This document shows, in pieces, positions 32,820-41,250 of a stretch of 64,000 nt of DNA. The stretch is taken from assembly GCA_026414305.1 (NCBI GenBank), contig JAOAJH010000002.1, forward strand, positions 103,998-167,997, given 5' to 3'. Made by a program: the position numbers and the translations under genes. Source of the DNA: Candidatus Aenigmatarchaeota archaeon. GTDB taxonomy: Archaea > Aenigmatarchaeota > Aenigmatarchaeia > CG10238-14. Below the pieces are notes generated by a model that did not search any database, had not been told where the DNA came from, and saw only the letters and a program-made list of their open reading frames with translations. Each line of letters starts with the position of its first letter. Within the stretch, counting starts at the first letter, position 1.

Positions 32820-33908
32820 CTATTCCAAGAATTGTATTCCAAGCTCTTCCTCAATTATGCTCTTTTTCTTTGAGACAATCTTCTCTTTCTTTATAAACTC
32901 TTCTTTTGGTTTTGCGCCTGTTATAACTAGCATTACTCTTATAGCATCTCCCAATTCAGGATCAAGCATTGCACCCCATATGATCTTTGCATCTTCTGAC
33001 AGTCTGCTTGATATTGACTCGACAACATCTTGAGCCTCCCTCATTGTCAAATCTTTGCCACCTGTAACGTTTATCAAAGCTCCTGTTGCACCTTCTATAT
33101 CTAGCTCAAGCAAAGGATTTGCCAAAGCCTTTTCAACTGCTTCAAATGATCTGTCATCGCTGTCAGATTCACCTAATCCGACCATTGCAATGCCGCCATT
33201 TCTCATAACAGCTTTTACATCTGCCAAATCCAAATTTATCAGTCCAGGTTTTGTTATCAATTCAGCTACTCCCTTGACAGCATTTACCAAAATCTCATCA
33301 GCTATTTTGAAAGCTGTAGTTAAACTTACATCTGGTACTATGTCAAGTAGCCTGTCGTTTGGTATGACTATTAGTGTATCAACAAATTTTCTTAGGTTGT
33401 CCAAGCCTTCTTTTGCGTTTTTCATTCTCAATTGCCCTTCCATTTCAAAAGGTAGTGTGACAACACCTATTGTTAAAATACCCATTTTGTTTGCAATCTC
33501 AGCTATAACAGGCAAAGAACCAGTTCCTGTACCTCCACCCAAACCACATGTTAAAAACAACAAATCAGTGTGTTCAAGCATCTTTCTTATATCTTCTTTG
33601 CTTTCTTTTGCAGCTTCCATACCTACTTTTGGATCTCCACCTGCACCCAATCCGGATGTAAGCTCTTTTCCTATCAAAAGTTTGAAATCAGCGTCAGAAT
33701 AAAGCAAATCTTGTGCGTCTGTGTTTACAGCAATAGTGTAAACACCCTCTATGCCAATCTGCATCATTCTTGTTATAGTATTATTTCCAGCACCACCAGA
33801 ACCAACAACTTTAATGTGAGCCTTTTTTTCTTCAAGCAATTTTTTCAATTCTTCATCTACTTTAGTTTCCCTTCTAGTAGTTTTTTTCAAAAACGGTTGT
33901 ATTGCCAT
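32820..33908 (-). CDS. ftsZ: cell division GTPase FtsZ
   Basis: A tubulin-like GTPase forming the division ring. Seen are 'IKVVGSGGAGNNTITRMMQIGI', 'AVNTDAQDLLYSDADFKLLIG', the tubulin signature 'LTCGLGGGTGTGSLPVIAEIA', 'VVTLPFEMEG' and 'FKIADEILVNAVKGVAEL'. The T7 loop 'LINLDLADVKAVM' is intact. The length is 362, and an archaeal-type N-terminal extension (about 35 residues) precedes the GTPase core. It is transcribed just before SecE and Spt5. Only one FtsZ is visible here; archaea often have two. Confidence 0.97.
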   Translation of the reverse strand: MAIQPFLKKTTRRETKVDEELKKLLEEKKAHIKVVGSGGAGNNTITRMMQIGIEGVYTIAVNTDAQDLLYSDADFKLLIGKELTSGLGAGGDPKVGMEAAKESKEDIRKMLEHTDLLFLTCGLGGGTGTGSLPVIAEIANKMGILTIGVVTLPFEMEGQLRMKNAKEGLDNLRKFVDTLIVIPNDRLLDIVPDVSLTTAFKIADEILVNAVKGVAELITKPGLINLDLADVKAVMRNGGIAMVGLGESDSDDRSFEAVEKALANPLLELDIEGATGALINVTGGKDLTMREAQDVVESISSRLSEDAKIIWGAMLDPELGDAIRVMLVITGAKPKEEFIKKEKIVSKKKSIIEEELGIQFLE

Positions 33909-33975
33909 TCATTCACCTTTTATCATTTGAAAGTTATTACAACTATTAAATCTATAATAGTTAAGTTTAAATTCT

Positions 33976-34626
33976 TTATTCAAACTCTTCAATAAATCTT
34001 ACCTTGCTTACACCAACCCATTTTTTAATCGCTTCAAATATATCTTTTTTCACTTCTTTTGGCAATGAATGGTTATCAAAAATATCTGCTCTATTATCGG
34101 TTATTTCAACCTTTACATCATTCTTTGTTTTGACAAAAATATTGAATATGGCCTGAATCTTTTCTTCTGGCTTTTCAACCAATTTCTTTATTTCAAGATC
34201 ATATTCAAGCTCTTTCCCTGATAAAATATGATTAAAATCAACCTTAACCCTGCCACCAGAAATTGACATAACCCTGCCATTCAAGCCGTTTATTGTTACC
34301 GGCATGCCTGGATATGGATACATATCCTGTTTTTTAAATTCAACTAAAGGTATAAGTCTTATCATTTTTTCGCTTCTGTTTCCAAAACCATCTTCTGGTT
34401 TGACAATTATTTTTCTTTTTTCGTTTACATTCATTTTTGTTAGTTCATTTTCAACGCCTTTTATGATCATGTGACTGCCTATTATAACGGGTATTGGTTT
34501 GTAAATGAAGTCATGATTATGTATTCCATTTTCTTTTGCAACTTGTTCTATAGTTACATCAAAAATTTCTCCAGTTTCTTTTATTCGACCAACAAAATCA
34601 ACAAGCACAATGTCTCCTTCTTTCAT
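33976..34626 (-). CDS. FKBP-type peptidyl-prolyl isomerase, SlyD-like long form
   Basis: A protein-folding enzyme. The FKBP domain 'MKEGDIVLVDFVGRIKETGEIFDVT' is interrupted by the IF (chaperone) domain around 'FGNRSEKMIRLIPLVEFKKQ', 'PVTINGLNGRVMSISGGRVKVDFNHILSGKELEYDLEI'-type region, and ends in a C-terminal domain of about 70 residues as in archaeal long FKBPs. The track starts at GTG; ATG 34626 is preferred. It stands alone upstream of FtsZ. Confidence 0.93.
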   Translation of the reverse strand: MKEGDIVLVDFVGRIKETGEIFDVTIEQVAKENGIHNHDFIYKPIPVIIGSHMIIKGVENELTKMNVNEKRKIIVKPEDGFGNRSEKMIRLIPLVEFKKQDMYPYPGMPVTINGLNGRVMSISGGRVKVDFNHILSGKELEYDLEIKKLVEKPEEKIQAIFNIFVKTKNDVKVEITDNRADIFDNHSLPKEVKKDIFEAIKKWVGVSKVRFIEEFE

Positions 34627-34686
34627 GCTAACCACACAATTATTGAGTTAAACATATTTAAAACATTAAAATAAAAATACCTACTT

Positions 34687-34815
34687 ATGTTTTGCCTTAT
34701 ATGTAAAAAGCAGACTGAATATTTACTTGAATGCGATTTTTGTGGTTCTGAAGGCTGCAGCGAATGTGTAGATATAGAAACAGGCTTGTGTAAAAAATGT
34801 AAAAACAAAGCCTAA
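34687..34815 (+). CDS. 42-residue zinc-finger protein
   Basis: Missing from the track. 'MFCLICKKQTEYLLECDFCG' continues 'SEGCSECVDIETGLCKKCK'. Pairs CLIC, CDFC, CSEC and CKKC give a double, treble-clef-like zinc site in a very small protein. The coding frame is continuous, ends convergently on the 116-residue gene, and starts 60 bases from the divergent FKBP. No ribosome site is obvious, so it would be leaderless. Function unknown. Confidence 0.62.
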   Translation: MFCLICKKQTEYLLECDFCGSEGCSECVDIETGLCKKCKNKA

Positions 34816-35162
34816 AATTCCATCAAAGTATCTACGATTTTCTCAACTGTTTCTTTCTCTTCTGGTGTTTTTGCCTTAAATGTGTCCACTATTTTCTTTC
34901 TCAATGCATCTCTTTTTGCAGCTTCACCCATTTGTGAAATTGCCTTTATTGCAGCTTCAACCTTTTCAAGTCTACTTTCTAATTTTCTTTGGTGTTTGTA
35001 GACTTCTGCCAAAGCAACCCACAATTGAGCTACTTTAACATCTTCAGCTTGCATGTATGCGCATCTGTTTCTTTTTGCAATCTCTAGCAATTCTGCCATA
35101 TCTATCTTTATATCATCGCATAGATCTTCTTTCCAATCTCTTTCTTCTCCAAAAAATACCAT
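34812..35162 (-). CDS. all-helical small protein, unknown
   Basis: 116 residues, soluble and almost entirely helical: 'IKIDMAELLEIAKRNRCAYMQ', 'VAQLWVALAEVYKHQRKLESRLEKVEAAIKAI' and 'AKTPEEKETVEKIVDTLMEF'. I do not recognise it. The middle helix has heptad character and could pair with a partner. It ends in a 4-base overlap with the zinc-finger micro-gene on the other strand. Confidence 0.65.
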   Translation of the reverse strand: MVFFGEERDWKEDLCDDIKIDMAELLEIAKRNRCAYMQAEDVKVAQLWVALAEVYKHQRKLESRLEKVEAAIKAISQMGEAAKRDALRKKIVDTFKAKTPEEKETVEKIVDTLMEF

Positions 35163-35303
35163 TTCTGATTCACCTACACATTCTTAATAAAGTAAAATTT
35201 AAATACTTAACGGTAGTGACATAATTTTACTGGCACAATAAATAATAGAAAACCGATATTCTTAAAAAGCAGTTAAACAATATATAGACGCACGGTGGTT
35301 TTC

Positions 35304-35798
35304 ATGAACTGTGAAAATTGCAATACAAAATTAAAGCAAGGATGGAATTTTTGCCCAAATTGTGGTTTGATGATAGGAAGTTATGATATGGTGGAATTTC
35401 TTAACAGACAAATAAGAGAGTTGACAAAAAGGATTGAAGAAGATGTTGATATGGAGGATATAATTTTCCCAAAAAACATAACAATAACAATATCACCAAG
35501 AAATGAAGGTACTTTCAAGCCACACGAAGCTCCAAAACAGAGAGTATTAAGGCTACCAAAGGATGTCGTTGAGCCAGAATCACATGAAACTGCAATGAAT
35601 GACAAATACATTGTTGTTGTAAAGCTTCCTGGAGTGAAAGATAAAAAAGACATTAGTGTCAATGTTTATTCAAAATCTGTTGAAATAAGAGCAATTGCAG
35701 GGAACAAAGGATATTTCAAAATAATAAACATACCACCAAATTTCAATTATTCAAGTAAAAGATTTGAGAATGAAGAACTGAAGCTTCTTTTTGAATGA
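35304..35798 (+). CDS. zinc-ribbon/Hsp20-like fusion protein (copy 2)
   Basis: 164 residues and clearly the same layout as the protein at 19726: a zinc ribbon 'CENCNTKLKQGWNFCPNCG', a variable linker containing 'ITISPRNEGTFKPHEAP', and a C-terminal Hsp20/p23-like sandwich 'KYIVVVKLPGVKDKKDISVN' with 'SVEIRAIAGNKGYFKIINIP'. The ATG at 35304 follows GGTGG; the track starts at GTG upstream. tRNA-Pro follows on the opposite strand within 4 bases. Two paralogues within 16 kb suggest a lineage-specific family. Confidence 0.72.
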   Translation: MNCENCNTKLKQGWNFCPNCGLMIGSYDMVEFLNRQIRELTKRIEEDVDMEDIIFPKNITITISPRNEGTFKPHEAPKQRVLRLPKDVVEPESHETAMNDKYIVVVKLPGVKDKKDISVNVYSKSVEIRAIAGNKGYFKIINIPPNFNYSSKRFENEELKLLFE

Positions 35799-35802
35799 TT
35801 TA

Positions 35803-35876
35803 TGAGGTAGCTGGGATTTGAACCCAGATCGCCAGCCCCCGAAGCTGGAATAATTGCCAAGTTATACCACTACCCC
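35803..35876 (-). tRNA. tRNA-Pro(CGG)
   Basis: On the minus strand: acceptor GGGGTAG with CTACCTC (one G-T pair), weak three-pair D-stem, anticodon arm CCAGC-TTCGGGG-GCTGG with anticodon CGG, a four-base variable loop and T-arm CTGGG-TTCAAAT-CCCAG. No intron and no encoded CCA. The loop begins T-T before the anticodon as expected. Confidence 0.9.
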
Positions 35877-35933
35877 CAACAAATAATTTGAATGAATTTT
35901 TGATTATAATAAATTTTGAATTGTATTGGTACC

Positions 35934-35947
35934 AATAGAAGACGCTT
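35934..35947. promoter_or_regulatory. 14-bp palindrome upstream of the Bax-inhibitor-like gene
   Basis: TATTGGTACCAATA is perfectly self-complementary and lies about 10-20 bases upstream of a TATA-like TTTTAAATATATTT in front of the membrane protein at 35990. A regulator site is possible, but several palindromes of this size are expected by chance in a window of this composition. Confidence 0.25.
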
Positions 35948-35989
35948 AAAGTAAAATTTTAAATATATTTTCTACAGATATTATAATTT

Positions 35990-36610
35990 ATGCACAGAGA
36001 AACCTTCAATAGAAAAGTATTGCCGATGTTTGTTCTAAGTTTATTCATAGCTACAATTGGCGTTGGCGTAGGTTTCTTTATACCACCAATACTGTTCATA
36101 CCAATAATAATTGCTGAATTTGCAATTTTGATTGCAACATTTTTCTTGAGAAGGAAGCACGGTTTTCCAGCATGGCTTTTATTCCTTTTTGTATTTTTAA
36201 CAGGAACGACAACAGCGCCTATAGTCGCATGGGCCACGCTTGAAGGCGGAGTCCAAATAGTATTTCAAGCGTTAGGGTTGACAACTTTTGTCTTCGCTGG
36301 ATTGGCAGGATATGTTTATTTCACAAACAAGGATTTTAGATCAATAGGCGTTTTTCTTACATTTGCTCTTTTAGGTTTCATAATAGCATCTCTTGTCAAT
36401 ATATTTTTAAAGCAACCTTTAATGAACTTGATAATTGATGTTGGTGTTTTGCTTGTTTTTCTAGGCTTTGTATTGTATGACATGTCAAAGATATTGAGAG
36501 ATTATCCAGACAAATATGTCACAGATGCTGTTTTAGCATTATATTTAGACTTTTTGAACATATTCATAAGAATTTTGAGCTTGTTAGTTTCAAGCAGAAG
36601 AAGAGATTAA
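35990..36610 (+). CDS. Bax inhibitor-1/YccA-like membrane protein
   Basis: 206 residues with seven hydrophobic segments. The C-terminal part 'GVLLVFLGFVLYDMSKILRDYPDKY' followed by 'TDAVLALYLDFLNIFIRILSLL' is the hallmark of the BI-1 (TMBIM) family, including the paired acidic residues used in the pH-gated calcium leak of studied bacterial members. The archaeal role is unknown. It is followed on the same strand by a TPM-domain protein and LemA, and all three may be membrane-stress related. Confidence 0.9.
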   Translation: MHRETFNRKVLPMFVLSLFIATIGVGVGFFIPPILFIPIIIAEFAILIATFFLRRKHGFPAWLLFLFVFLTGTTTAPIVAWATLEGGVQIVFQALGLTTFVFAGLAGYVYFTNKDFRSIGVFLTFALLGFIIASLVNIFLKQPLMNLIIDVGVLLVFLGFVLYDMSKILRDYPDKYVTDAVLALYLDFLNIFIRILSLLVSSRRRD

Positions 36611-36635
36611 ATAAACAAAATTTTAATAATTTTTA

Positions 36636-37343
36636 ATGAAAAAAATACTTTTAATTTTAATTTTTTTGATGCCGATAGTTTTTGCTTTGAACAAACCGTA
36701 TCTTACAAAATATGTCAATGATTTTGCAAATGTTTTGAATGATGATTGTGAGCGTCAGTTAAATTCATTATCAAATGAAATAGAAAGACAAACAACAGCT
36801 GAAATAGCTGTCGTGACAATGAATAGTTTATGTGATGAGCGAGGCTGTGAAGATCTCGAAAAATATTCAAATGAACTTTTTCGACAAAGTGGAATAGGTA
36901 AAAAAGACAAAAACAATGGGTTGATGATTTTGGTTTTTGTTGATGACAAAAAATACAGAATTGAAGTTGGATATGGTCTTGAAGGAAACATACCTGATGT
37001 TTTAGCAAATCAAGTGGCTGAAAGATATATGAAACCATTTTTCAGAGAAAATGACTATTGCAGTGGCTTGTACAACGCGGTTTTTCAATTTGGGCAAGAG
37101 ATAAAAGGCGAGAAAAACTCAACAGTTTTTGTCGTGGGAAATGACAGTGCTATAAGAGAAAGACCTGTTCAAAATGAATCAGATGTTTTACAAGTGATAA
37201 TAGTATTGATTTTAATAGCAGGATTTGTAGTTTTTCTTTATTTTGTTTCCAAAGGATCAAAAAGTAAAAGAAGATCAGTGATTGTTTTTGGTGGTTTTGG
37301 TGGCGGCTCATCAGGTGGTGGCGGAGCAAGCGGAAGATGGTAG
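36636..37343 (+). CDS. TPM-domain membrane protein (YgcG-like)
   Basis: 235 residues: signal peptide 'KILLILIFLMPIVFALNKP', a TPM domain outside the membrane ('YVNDFANVLNDDCERQLNSLSNEIERQT', 'NGLMILVFVDDKKYRIEVGYGLEGNIPD'), a second transmembrane helix ('IIVLILIAGFVVFLYFVS') and a Gly/Ser-rich tail 'FGGFGGGSSGGGGASGRW'. This is the standard layout of YgcG-type proteins. It is followed 37 bases later by LemA, a well-known gene pair in bacteria and archaea. Confidence 0.9.
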   Translation: MKKILLILIFLMPIVFALNKPYLTKYVNDFANVLNDDCERQLNSLSNEIERQTTAEIAVVTMNSLCDERGCEDLEKYSNELFRQSGIGKKDKNNGLMILVFVDDKKYRIEVGYGLEGNIPDVLANQVAERYMKPFFRENDYCSGLYNAVFQFGQEIKGEKNSTVFVVGNDSAIRERPVQNESDVLQVIIVLILIAGFVVFLYFVSKGSKSKRRSVIVFGGFGGGSSGGGGASGRW

Positions 37344-37380
37344 ATATTTAAACTAATAAAATAAATTACAAGATGATAAT

Positions 37381-37956
37381 ATGGTCAAAAGCTTTTTGTT
37401 TGTAACATTTGCTGTCATTGCCTTTTTAATATTCATAACAGTGGTTTTTGTTTGGTCAACTTATAATAGTCTTGTTACAAAAGAACTCAAAGTGGAGAAC
37501 AGATGGGCTGATTTGCAAGCTCAATACCAAAGAAGAATAGATCTTATCCCAAATTTGGTTGAAAGCGTAAAAGGTTATGCCCAGTTTGAACAGTCAACAT
37601 TGACAAAAATAACACAATTAAGAACACAATGGATGACTGCTAGTAGTGCCGATGAAAAAATATCTGTTGGCACTCAACTAGATTCTGAATTTTCAAGATT
37701 ACTTTTAGTTTTTGAAAACTATCCAGAACTAAAGACAGTCGAAACTGTAAACAATTTGATGGTACAGTTGGAAGGAACTGAAAACAGAATAGCTGTTGCA
37801 AGAAGAGATTACAATGATGCTGTAAGAGACTACAATCTGATGCTAAGAAAATTCCCTTCAAACATTATAGCTGGAATGTTTGGTTTTGAGAAAAAACCAT
37901 TCTTTGAAGCACAACCTGGAGCCGAAGTTGCACCAAAAGTAAACATTACAATTTAA
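37381..37956 (+). CDS. lemA: LemA-family membrane protein
   Basis: 191 residues: an N-terminal transmembrane helix ('FLFVTFAVIAFLIFITVVFVW') and a helical-bundle domain beginning 'YNSLVTKELKVENRWADLQAQYQRRIDLIPNLVESVKGYAQFE', with 'NRIAVARRDYNDAVRDYNLMLRKFPSNIIAGMFGF' as the family's C-terminal signature. LemA and TPM-domain proteins are often neighbours; their joint function in the envelope is not settled. Confidence 0.95.
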   Translation: MVKSFLFVTFAVIAFLIFITVVFVWSTYNSLVTKELKVENRWADLQAQYQRRIDLIPNLVESVKGYAQFEQSTLTKITQLRTQWMTASSADEKISVGTQLDSEFSRLLLVFENYPELKTVETVNNLMVQLEGTENRIAVARRDYNDAVRDYNLMLRKFPSNIIAGMFGFEKKPFFEAQPGAEVAPKVNITI

Positions 37957-37986
37957 TTTAAATTTTTATTCTTTATTTCTAAGACT

Positions 37987-38792
37987 ATGAACAAATGCAT
38001 AAGCAGAAGGGATTTTCTTAAAGTCATGTTTTTGCTACCTATCTATCTAAGATATCATAAAATATTCGGTTTTTTAAAAACAAATTACTGTATTGTCAAA
38101 GGACCTACTGATGAAGGCGTCGAATTTTTGAAAAAACATGTGATATACAGTGGCGATGAAAAAAAATCGCAAGTTGCAATTACATATGACGATCAGACAT
38201 ATAATATAGAAAATATTCAAAAAGATCATATGAAAAATTCAATGCCAAAGCTACGTTTTTTTTAATAATGGAAAGAGTTGCTTTGTCCAAAGAAATGAAA
38301 AGAATAATACCAGAAATTATAGAAGAAGGTCATGAAATCGGTTTTCATGGGTGGGACAAAGATCATCCAATTTATTCAAAATTGTCAAAGTCTCGAATCA
38401 AAGAAGATTTGGAAAAATGCTTTGAACTCATGCATTCGATTCATCCAGAATACTTTGTGAAGTTTATAAGGTGGCCTTATGGGGAAACTGGAAAATTGGT
38501 TGATTATGCTGCAAGTTTTGGCTTGCAAGTCATAAACTGGAACGTTGAAAGCGGGGGTTTAGATAAAAAAACAAAATATAGAGTAGTTGAAAATTCAAAA
38601 AATGGTAGCATTGTCCTAAGTCATTTGATAAGGCCTTATGATGTTTCTCAAGCCGAAGAAATCGTTTCTTCACTGTGTGAAAATGGCTACAAACTCGTCA
38701 ATGTATCGGCAATATTAAGATCAGAAGACAAAATTCCATTTACATCAGAATATTTCAACATGGTCTGTCTTGATGAAAACAAAATTTACTAA
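37987..38792 (+). pseudogene. Tat-exported NodB-type polysaccharide deacetylase, frameshifted
   Basis: Two ORFs (37987-38265 and 38268-38792) form one deacetylase. The first has a twin-arginine signal, 'MNKCISRRDFLKVMFLLPIYL', and the first NodB motif 'QVAITYDDQTYNI'. The second has 'KATFFLIMERVALS' if read from upstream in its frame, the metal His pair 'HEIGFHGWDKDHP', 'FIRWPYGETGKLV' and 'NWNVESGG'. The frames can be joined anywhere in 38205-38262; the five-A run at 38219-38223 with one missing A gives the best reading. The gene may be a recent pseudogene, use slippage, or contain a sequencing error. Confidence 0.85.
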
Positions 38793-40946
38793 TCATAATT
38801 CTAAAAATTTTTGTTTTTGGTCTACATCTTCACCGAGTTGTTTTTTTATACTTGAAGCTATGGAATTCCCAACTATTTTGCTTAAAACTATAATATCAGT
38901 ATTTCGCAAATCCTCAAGAGTCTTTAGATTGTGTGAATAAAGTTTTCTTGCCCTCATCCTTCCAACTCCTTGAAGTCTGATTAATGGTATAAGCTCTTCT
39001 TTAATTCCGTGTTTAACTCTGATTCTTAATTTTCTCAAATCTTTTATAGATTCTTTGAAACCTAGTAATAATGCTAATTCGCTTAATGAATATAGTAACC
39101 AGTCAGCATTTGTAAGCCTTGTTCTAAGTTCGCCCGGTGTGACACCTCTTTTATTTAGAATGTCATCCTCGCTCTTTTCATTTATCCAATCATCTATTAC
39201 TAGAGTAGTTTTAATCGATTGCATAAATTCCTCATATTCATCTTCCCATTCTTTTGGGACATTTGTCATAAAATGTTTTTCATGTTGCATAAATTTTTCT
39301 TCAACTTCTTTTATGTCCTTTGCTGTCAAGCTAAGCAAAGGTTTCATTTCTAAGCAACTTGATACAAGCTGCAAATATCCAAAATTGTTAGTCTCAACCT
39401 TTTTGTTCAATGCTTCAACAAACATGTGTCCAGTTAACGGATCAATATAAAGCTCTGAAATCCTCTTTCCTATTTTTGTTGGTTTCAAATCGTCATTTAT
39501 TCTAACAACAAATCCAAATTCAATTAATCTTTCCAATATTCTTTCGATTCTTACATCCAATCCACTTATGTCTCCATATTGATGTGCATAAAAAGTTTGT
39601 CTGAAAAAATCATAAAGCTGATTTAAATTTTTTACAAACCCAGATGATATTAATGCAAGCACGTGCATTCTTAGCACGGGTTCTAAAGCAAGTTTAGATT
39701 GTATTTCTTCTGATTCGCCGTTTATATACCTTTCTGCCAGCTCAAACGCCTCTTCTTCATTTTTAGCAATCAAAATAGATTCACCTTCAGAATTGAATTC
39801 AGGTCTACCTGCTCTTCCAGCCATTTGCTTGTATTCAAAAACAGGAATATATCTCGCGCCTATACCAGCATAAAATCTTTTCACATCCCTTATTATGACT
39901 CTATGACTTGGGGTATTTACACCCTGCGCAAGCGTGGGTGTTGCAACTATTGCCTTTATTATACCTTTTCTAAAATTGTCCTCTATAATTTTTTTCTGTT
40001 TTCCAATCAAACCCGCATGATGAAATGCGATTCCATTTTCCACGCATTTCCCAAGTCTTTTGCACTGCTTTGTCGGTGTGTCAAGGGCGTTTATTACTTC
40101 ATCTGCTATTTTTTTCAGCGACATTACATCCACAGAAGACAAGTATTTTCTTGTTTCATCAGAAAGTTTTTCAGCTAATGATTCTGCATTTCTTCTTGAT
40201 GCAACAAAAAACAAAGCTTGCTTGTTCATGTCAATGCTGTTTTTCAGTATAGACATTTCATGCCACAATTTTTTTTCAAGATCATATTTTCTGTTTCCAA
40301 AGAATTCAATTACAGAGTCAAACGAAACACCTTCGTACAATCTTACAGGCCTCCATTCGCTTTCAATCTTTTCAGCATCTAGCCATTCTGCAAGCTCCTT
40401 TACATTGCTTATTGTTGCACTTAATCCAATTATTTGAGCATTTGGCAAAATTTTCTTCATCCTGGTTAGAAGTATCTCCAGAGTAGGGCCTCTTGAATGG
40501 TCAGTCAACATATGAATTTCATCAACAACTATCAAACCAATTTCATTTATCCAATCAGCTCCATGTCTTATAAGGCTGTCAGCCTTTTCATTGCTGCAAA
40601 TTATCCAGTCATAATCTCTCAACCAAGGATCACTACTATCTAAATCGCCAATGCTTAATGCAACTTTTATTCCCAATTTTTCAGCTCTTTCTTTAAAATT
40701 GTTGTAATGCTCTTGTGCTAATGCGACAAGGGGGCACAAATAAATCATTTTTTTGTTTGTCAAAAAGCAATTCAATCCTGCCATGAATGCGCATAATGTT
40801 TTTCCACTCGCGGTTGGTGCAGATATAATCATGTTTTTTTGGCTCATCAAACCTCTATCAACAGCTAATTTTTGAACAGGATTCAACTTTTCAAAACCAA
40901 ATAGCTCCAAAGTTTTTTCAACAATTTCTTTTTTGTCTATTTTCAT
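38793..40946 (-). CDS. hel308: ATP-dependent DNA helicase Hel308 (Ski2-like)
   Basis: A repair helicase acting at stalled replication forks. Motif I is 'ISAPTASGKTLCAFMAGL', motif II 'LIVVDEIHMLTDHSRGP', motif III 'IIGLSATISNVKELAEWL', motif IV-V region 'GIAFHHAGLIGKQKKIIEDNF' and 'ATPTLAQGVNTPSHRVII', and motif VI 'EYKQMAGRAGRPEFNSEGES'. The C-terminal helix-hairpin-helix 'LIRLQGVGRMRARKLYSHN' is the Hel308 brake domain. The length, 717, is standard. It ends directly against the deacetylase gene. Confidence 0.95.
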   Translation of the reverse strand: MKIDKKEIVEKTLELFGFEKLNPVQKLAVDRGLMSQKNMIISAPTASGKTLCAFMAGLNCFLTNKKMIYLCPLVALAQEHYNNFKERAEKLGIKVALSIGDLDSSDPWLRDYDWIICSNEKADSLIRHGADWINEIGLIVVDEIHMLTDHSRGPTLEILLTRMKKILPNAQIIGLSATISNVKELAEWLDAEKIESEWRPVRLYEGVSFDSVIEFFGNRKYDLEKKLWHEMSILKNSIDMNKQALFFVASRRNAESLAEKLSDETRKYLSSVDVMSLKKIADEVINALDTPTKQCKRLGKCVENGIAFHHAGLIGKQKKIIEDNFRKGIIKAIVATPTLAQGVNTPSHRVIIRDVKRFYAGIGARYIPVFEYKQMAGRAGRPEFNSEGESILIAKNEEEAFELAERYINGESEEIQSKLALEPVLRMHVLALISSGFVKNLNQLYDFFRQTFYAHQYGDISGLDVRIERILERLIEFGFVVRINDDLKPTKIGKRISELYIDPLTGHMFVEALNKKVETNNFGYLQLVSSCLEMKPLLSLTAKDIKEVEEKFMQHEKHFMTNVPKEWEDEYEEFMQSIKTTLVIDDWINEKSEDDILNKRGVTPGELRTRLTNADWLLYSLSELALLLGFKESIKDLRKLRIRVKHGIKEELIPLIRLQGVGRMRARKLYSHNLKTLEDLRNTDIIVLSKIVGNSIASSIKKQLGEDVDQKQKFLEL

Positions 40947-41127
40947 AAGAACAAATTTTCACTTGAAAAATTAAAAAGACGTTTGTTACTTTGAAATTGT
41001 GCAATTTTTATGAAAAATTAAATATAATTAAAAAAATAGTTTTTCAAATGATTGTAATTTAAAACTTCTATGATTCTATGGAAATTGCTTTATTAGTAAT
41101 AATTTAATAAGACAATAGGGGGTGGCT

Positions 41128-41250
41128 ATGAGATGCGAATGTGGTGGATACATGTATTATGAATTTGAAAACAGCATCAAAATAACAGATATTTGCTTGA
41201 TATGTGGATCTACAAAAACAAAAAGCAGATTTTTGTCTTTTTTATTTTGA
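41128..41250 (+). CDS. 40-residue zinc-ribbon-like protein
   Basis: Missing from the track. 'MRCECGGYMYYEFENSIKIT' continues 'DICLICGSTKTKSRF'. CxC and CxxC pairs spaced by 20 residues could bind one zinc. A strong GGGGGTGG ribosome site sits 4 bases before the ATG, which is the best support. It overlaps the convergent PAP2 gene by 9 bases. Function unknown. Confidence 0.62.
   Translation: MRCECGGYMYYEFENSIKITDICLICGSTKTKSRFLSFLF

Noticed and set aside
33055-33702. 215-residue plus-strand ORF opposite FtsZ
   Set aside because: It is a Ser/Pro-rich mirror of the conserved FtsZ frame with no motifs of its own; the same applies to 31670-32161 opposite uL11 and 9664-10041 opposite PGK.
35163-35303. 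Gap between divergent genes before the second zinc-ribbon/Hsp20-like gene
   Set aside because: It holds AT-rich promoter-like stretches only; no ORF or stable hairpin is visible.
40947-41127. Possible gene or RNA in the gap upstream of Hel308
   Set aside because: The 180 bases are very AT-rich, have no frame longer than a few codons, no convincing hairpin and no tRNA features.
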